NCBI GenBank assembly: GCA_900318065.1
Contig: ONIY01000009.1
Location: 1-64,000, forward strand
Length of the DNA stretch: 64,000 nt
Reading direction: 5' to 3'
Source of the DNA: an uncultured Prevotellaceae bacterium
GTDB lineage: Bacteria > Bacteroidota > Bacteroidia > Bacteroidales > Muribaculaceae
Part shown: positions 63,360 through 64,000 of the stretch, piece after piece
Numbering within the stretch: position 1 is the stretch's first letter
Layout of the letters: every line of letters starts with the position of its first letter
Made by a program: the position numbers and the translations under genes
The notes under the pieces: generated by a model
What the model saw: only the letters and a program-made list of their open reading frames with translations
Database searches by the model: none
What the model was told of the DNA's origin: nothing

Positions 63360-63413
63360 AAGGTCACCACCTACACCGATGGCACTACCAAGAGCGAGAA
63401 GATTATGCGATAG
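63360..63413 (+). pseudogene. Remnant of the shared sorting-like tail
   Basis: Encodes KVTTYTDGTTKSEKIMR then stop, the end of the tail seen at 60498 and 61528. It is followed by TTCACAAGTACATCGACAAT, matching CTCACAAGAACATCGTCAAG after the 60498 gene. It is out of frame with the gene before it. Confidence 0.8.
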
Positions 63414-63538
63414 TTCACAAGTACATCGACAATACCCCATCGGCACGATAACCGAGAGGGACACACCACACCCCAACTGCCGCAGGAGCAATTCACCACC
63501 TCCCGCGGCAGTTGCTTTTCACAAGCAAGCCATTCCAC

Positions 63539-63610
63539 ACAGCAGGCTGTGTCCCTACGCTGCCCTCACCGTTCCTCGATCTCCCATCCCCTCTCCCCGC
63601 GCCAAAGGCG
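63539..63610. repeat. CAGCAGGCTGTGTCC block, second copy
   Basis: Matches about 59589-59650: CAGGCTGTGTCCCTACGCTG, CTCACC, then CTCCCATCCCC and CCCCGCGCCAAAGGCG before the stem-loop element. Confidence 0.75.
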
Positions 63611-63722
63611 AAATAAACCACAGATTTTTCAGATTAAACAGATTTTCTATATTTTTCATGATTCTGTGTTTCAGAAGATTAAAAAATCCGATTAATCTGT
63701 TTAATTTGTGGTTCTTATTATT
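63611..63722. repeat. Stem-loop element, copy C
   Basis: The same element as at 52871 and 59736; left arm starts AACCACAGATTTTTCAGATT at 63616, right arm ends TTTGTGGTT. Confidence 0.85.
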
Positions 63723-64000
63723 GTAGGGACAAGGCGTGCCTTGTCCGCTGGAGGATTAGTTTCCTCACAGGGAATAGCACCCACGTTGTGATACTCTCGC
63801 AAAGTTGCCACTCCGTGGTCGCAAAGCCTGCTGTCGCAGGATAGTTTAAATAAATCCGAGCTTGCGAGGCTTTGTGACACCGATAGGTGCAGCTTTGTGA
63901 GATTATTGTGTCCTCACAAGCAATAGCACCCACGCTGGGTATGTTACCACTCCTGCGGAGTGAAAATTTGAGCTTCGCTAAAATTATTATGGTGCTTCGC
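63723..64000. repeat. Palindrome, GGGAATAGCACC and GATAGGTGCAGC modules, copy C
   Basis: The palindrome (63723-63746), then TCCTCACAGGGAATAGCACC, GTTGCCACTCCGTGGTCGCA, an inverted CCGAGCTTGCGAGGCT, and ACCGATAGGTGCAGCTTTGT. The element continues past the window end; no gene is seen. Confidence 0.8.

Noticed and set aside
46419..64000. Insertion sequence with transposase
   Set aside because: The repeats lack any coding capacity for a transposase in this window; only non-autonomous or REP-like elements can be supported.

Overview
The window looks like chromosomal DNA of a gut-type Bacteroidales bacterium, probably near Prevotella or Muribaculaceae (an inference from gene content, not a placement). 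Evidence: many genes are preceded by the Bacteroidetes -7 box TAnnTTTG; families typical of the phylum are present (Porin_10, DUF4290, DUF5063, a BACON-like domain, type IX-secretion-like C-terminal domains, a short RpoD); and Shine-Dalgarno sequences are scarce. I saw no transposase, integrase, CRISPR array, rRNA or tRNA.

Layout. 0-6 kb: metallo-hydrolase, small exported protein with a sorting-like tail, ilvE, HD-domain protein, a 38-bp minisatellite, lptD. 6-14 kb: mutS2 divergent from a hotdog thioesterase and dprA, a truncated small ORF, and korAB (2-oxoacid:ferredoxin oxidoreductase). 14-21 kb: large secreted BACON-like protein, rpsF-rpsR-rplI, rpoD, an htrA-type protease. 21-29 kb: lipoprotein, beta-helix protein, a run of Porin_10 + periplasmic binding protein + Na+/amino-acid symporter, and an MCE/MlaD protein. 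29-35 kb: dnaA, then a leftward run DUF4290-rimM-OmpA-like-proS, and tsaB. 35-44 kb: yicC-gmk-nadD-DUF5063-M18 aminopeptidase, phosphohexomutase, small conserved protein, acyltransferase, nitrilase, luxS, and a RelE/HigB-like toxin with XRE antitoxin behind a palindromic operator. 44-53 kb: ABC-F ATPase, exported C1 peptidase, B3/B4 protein, Sua5-like protein, thioredoxin-like lipoprotein, DbpA-like helicase, Ala/Lys-rich lipoprotein, Zn-metallopeptidase. 53-59.5 kb: a probable muropeptide module (transglutaminase, SH3-NlpC/P60, dipeptide epimerase), followed by an SGNH hydrolase and an MBOAT acyltransferase.

The last 4.6 kb differ in character. Intergenic DNA is packed with dispersed repeats: a stem-loop element of about 115 bp, a 24-bp near-palindrome and further linked modules. 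AT-rich secreted-protein genes are joined to almost identical GC-rich C-terminal domain modules, with broken copies of the same modules alongside. I read this as a locus where different secreted bodies are shuffled onto a shared export tail by recombination. It is the strongest candidate for something not well described.

Gene cooperation. lptD and the MCE protein belong to outer-membrane biogenesis. Porin, binding protein and symporter could form an uptake route across both membranes without ABC components. Transglutaminase, NlpC/P60 and epimerase together would turn wall fragments into L-Ala-L-Glu. Many other genes are core housekeeping (dnaA, rpoD, ribosomal proteins, proS, rimM, tsaB, gmk, nadD).
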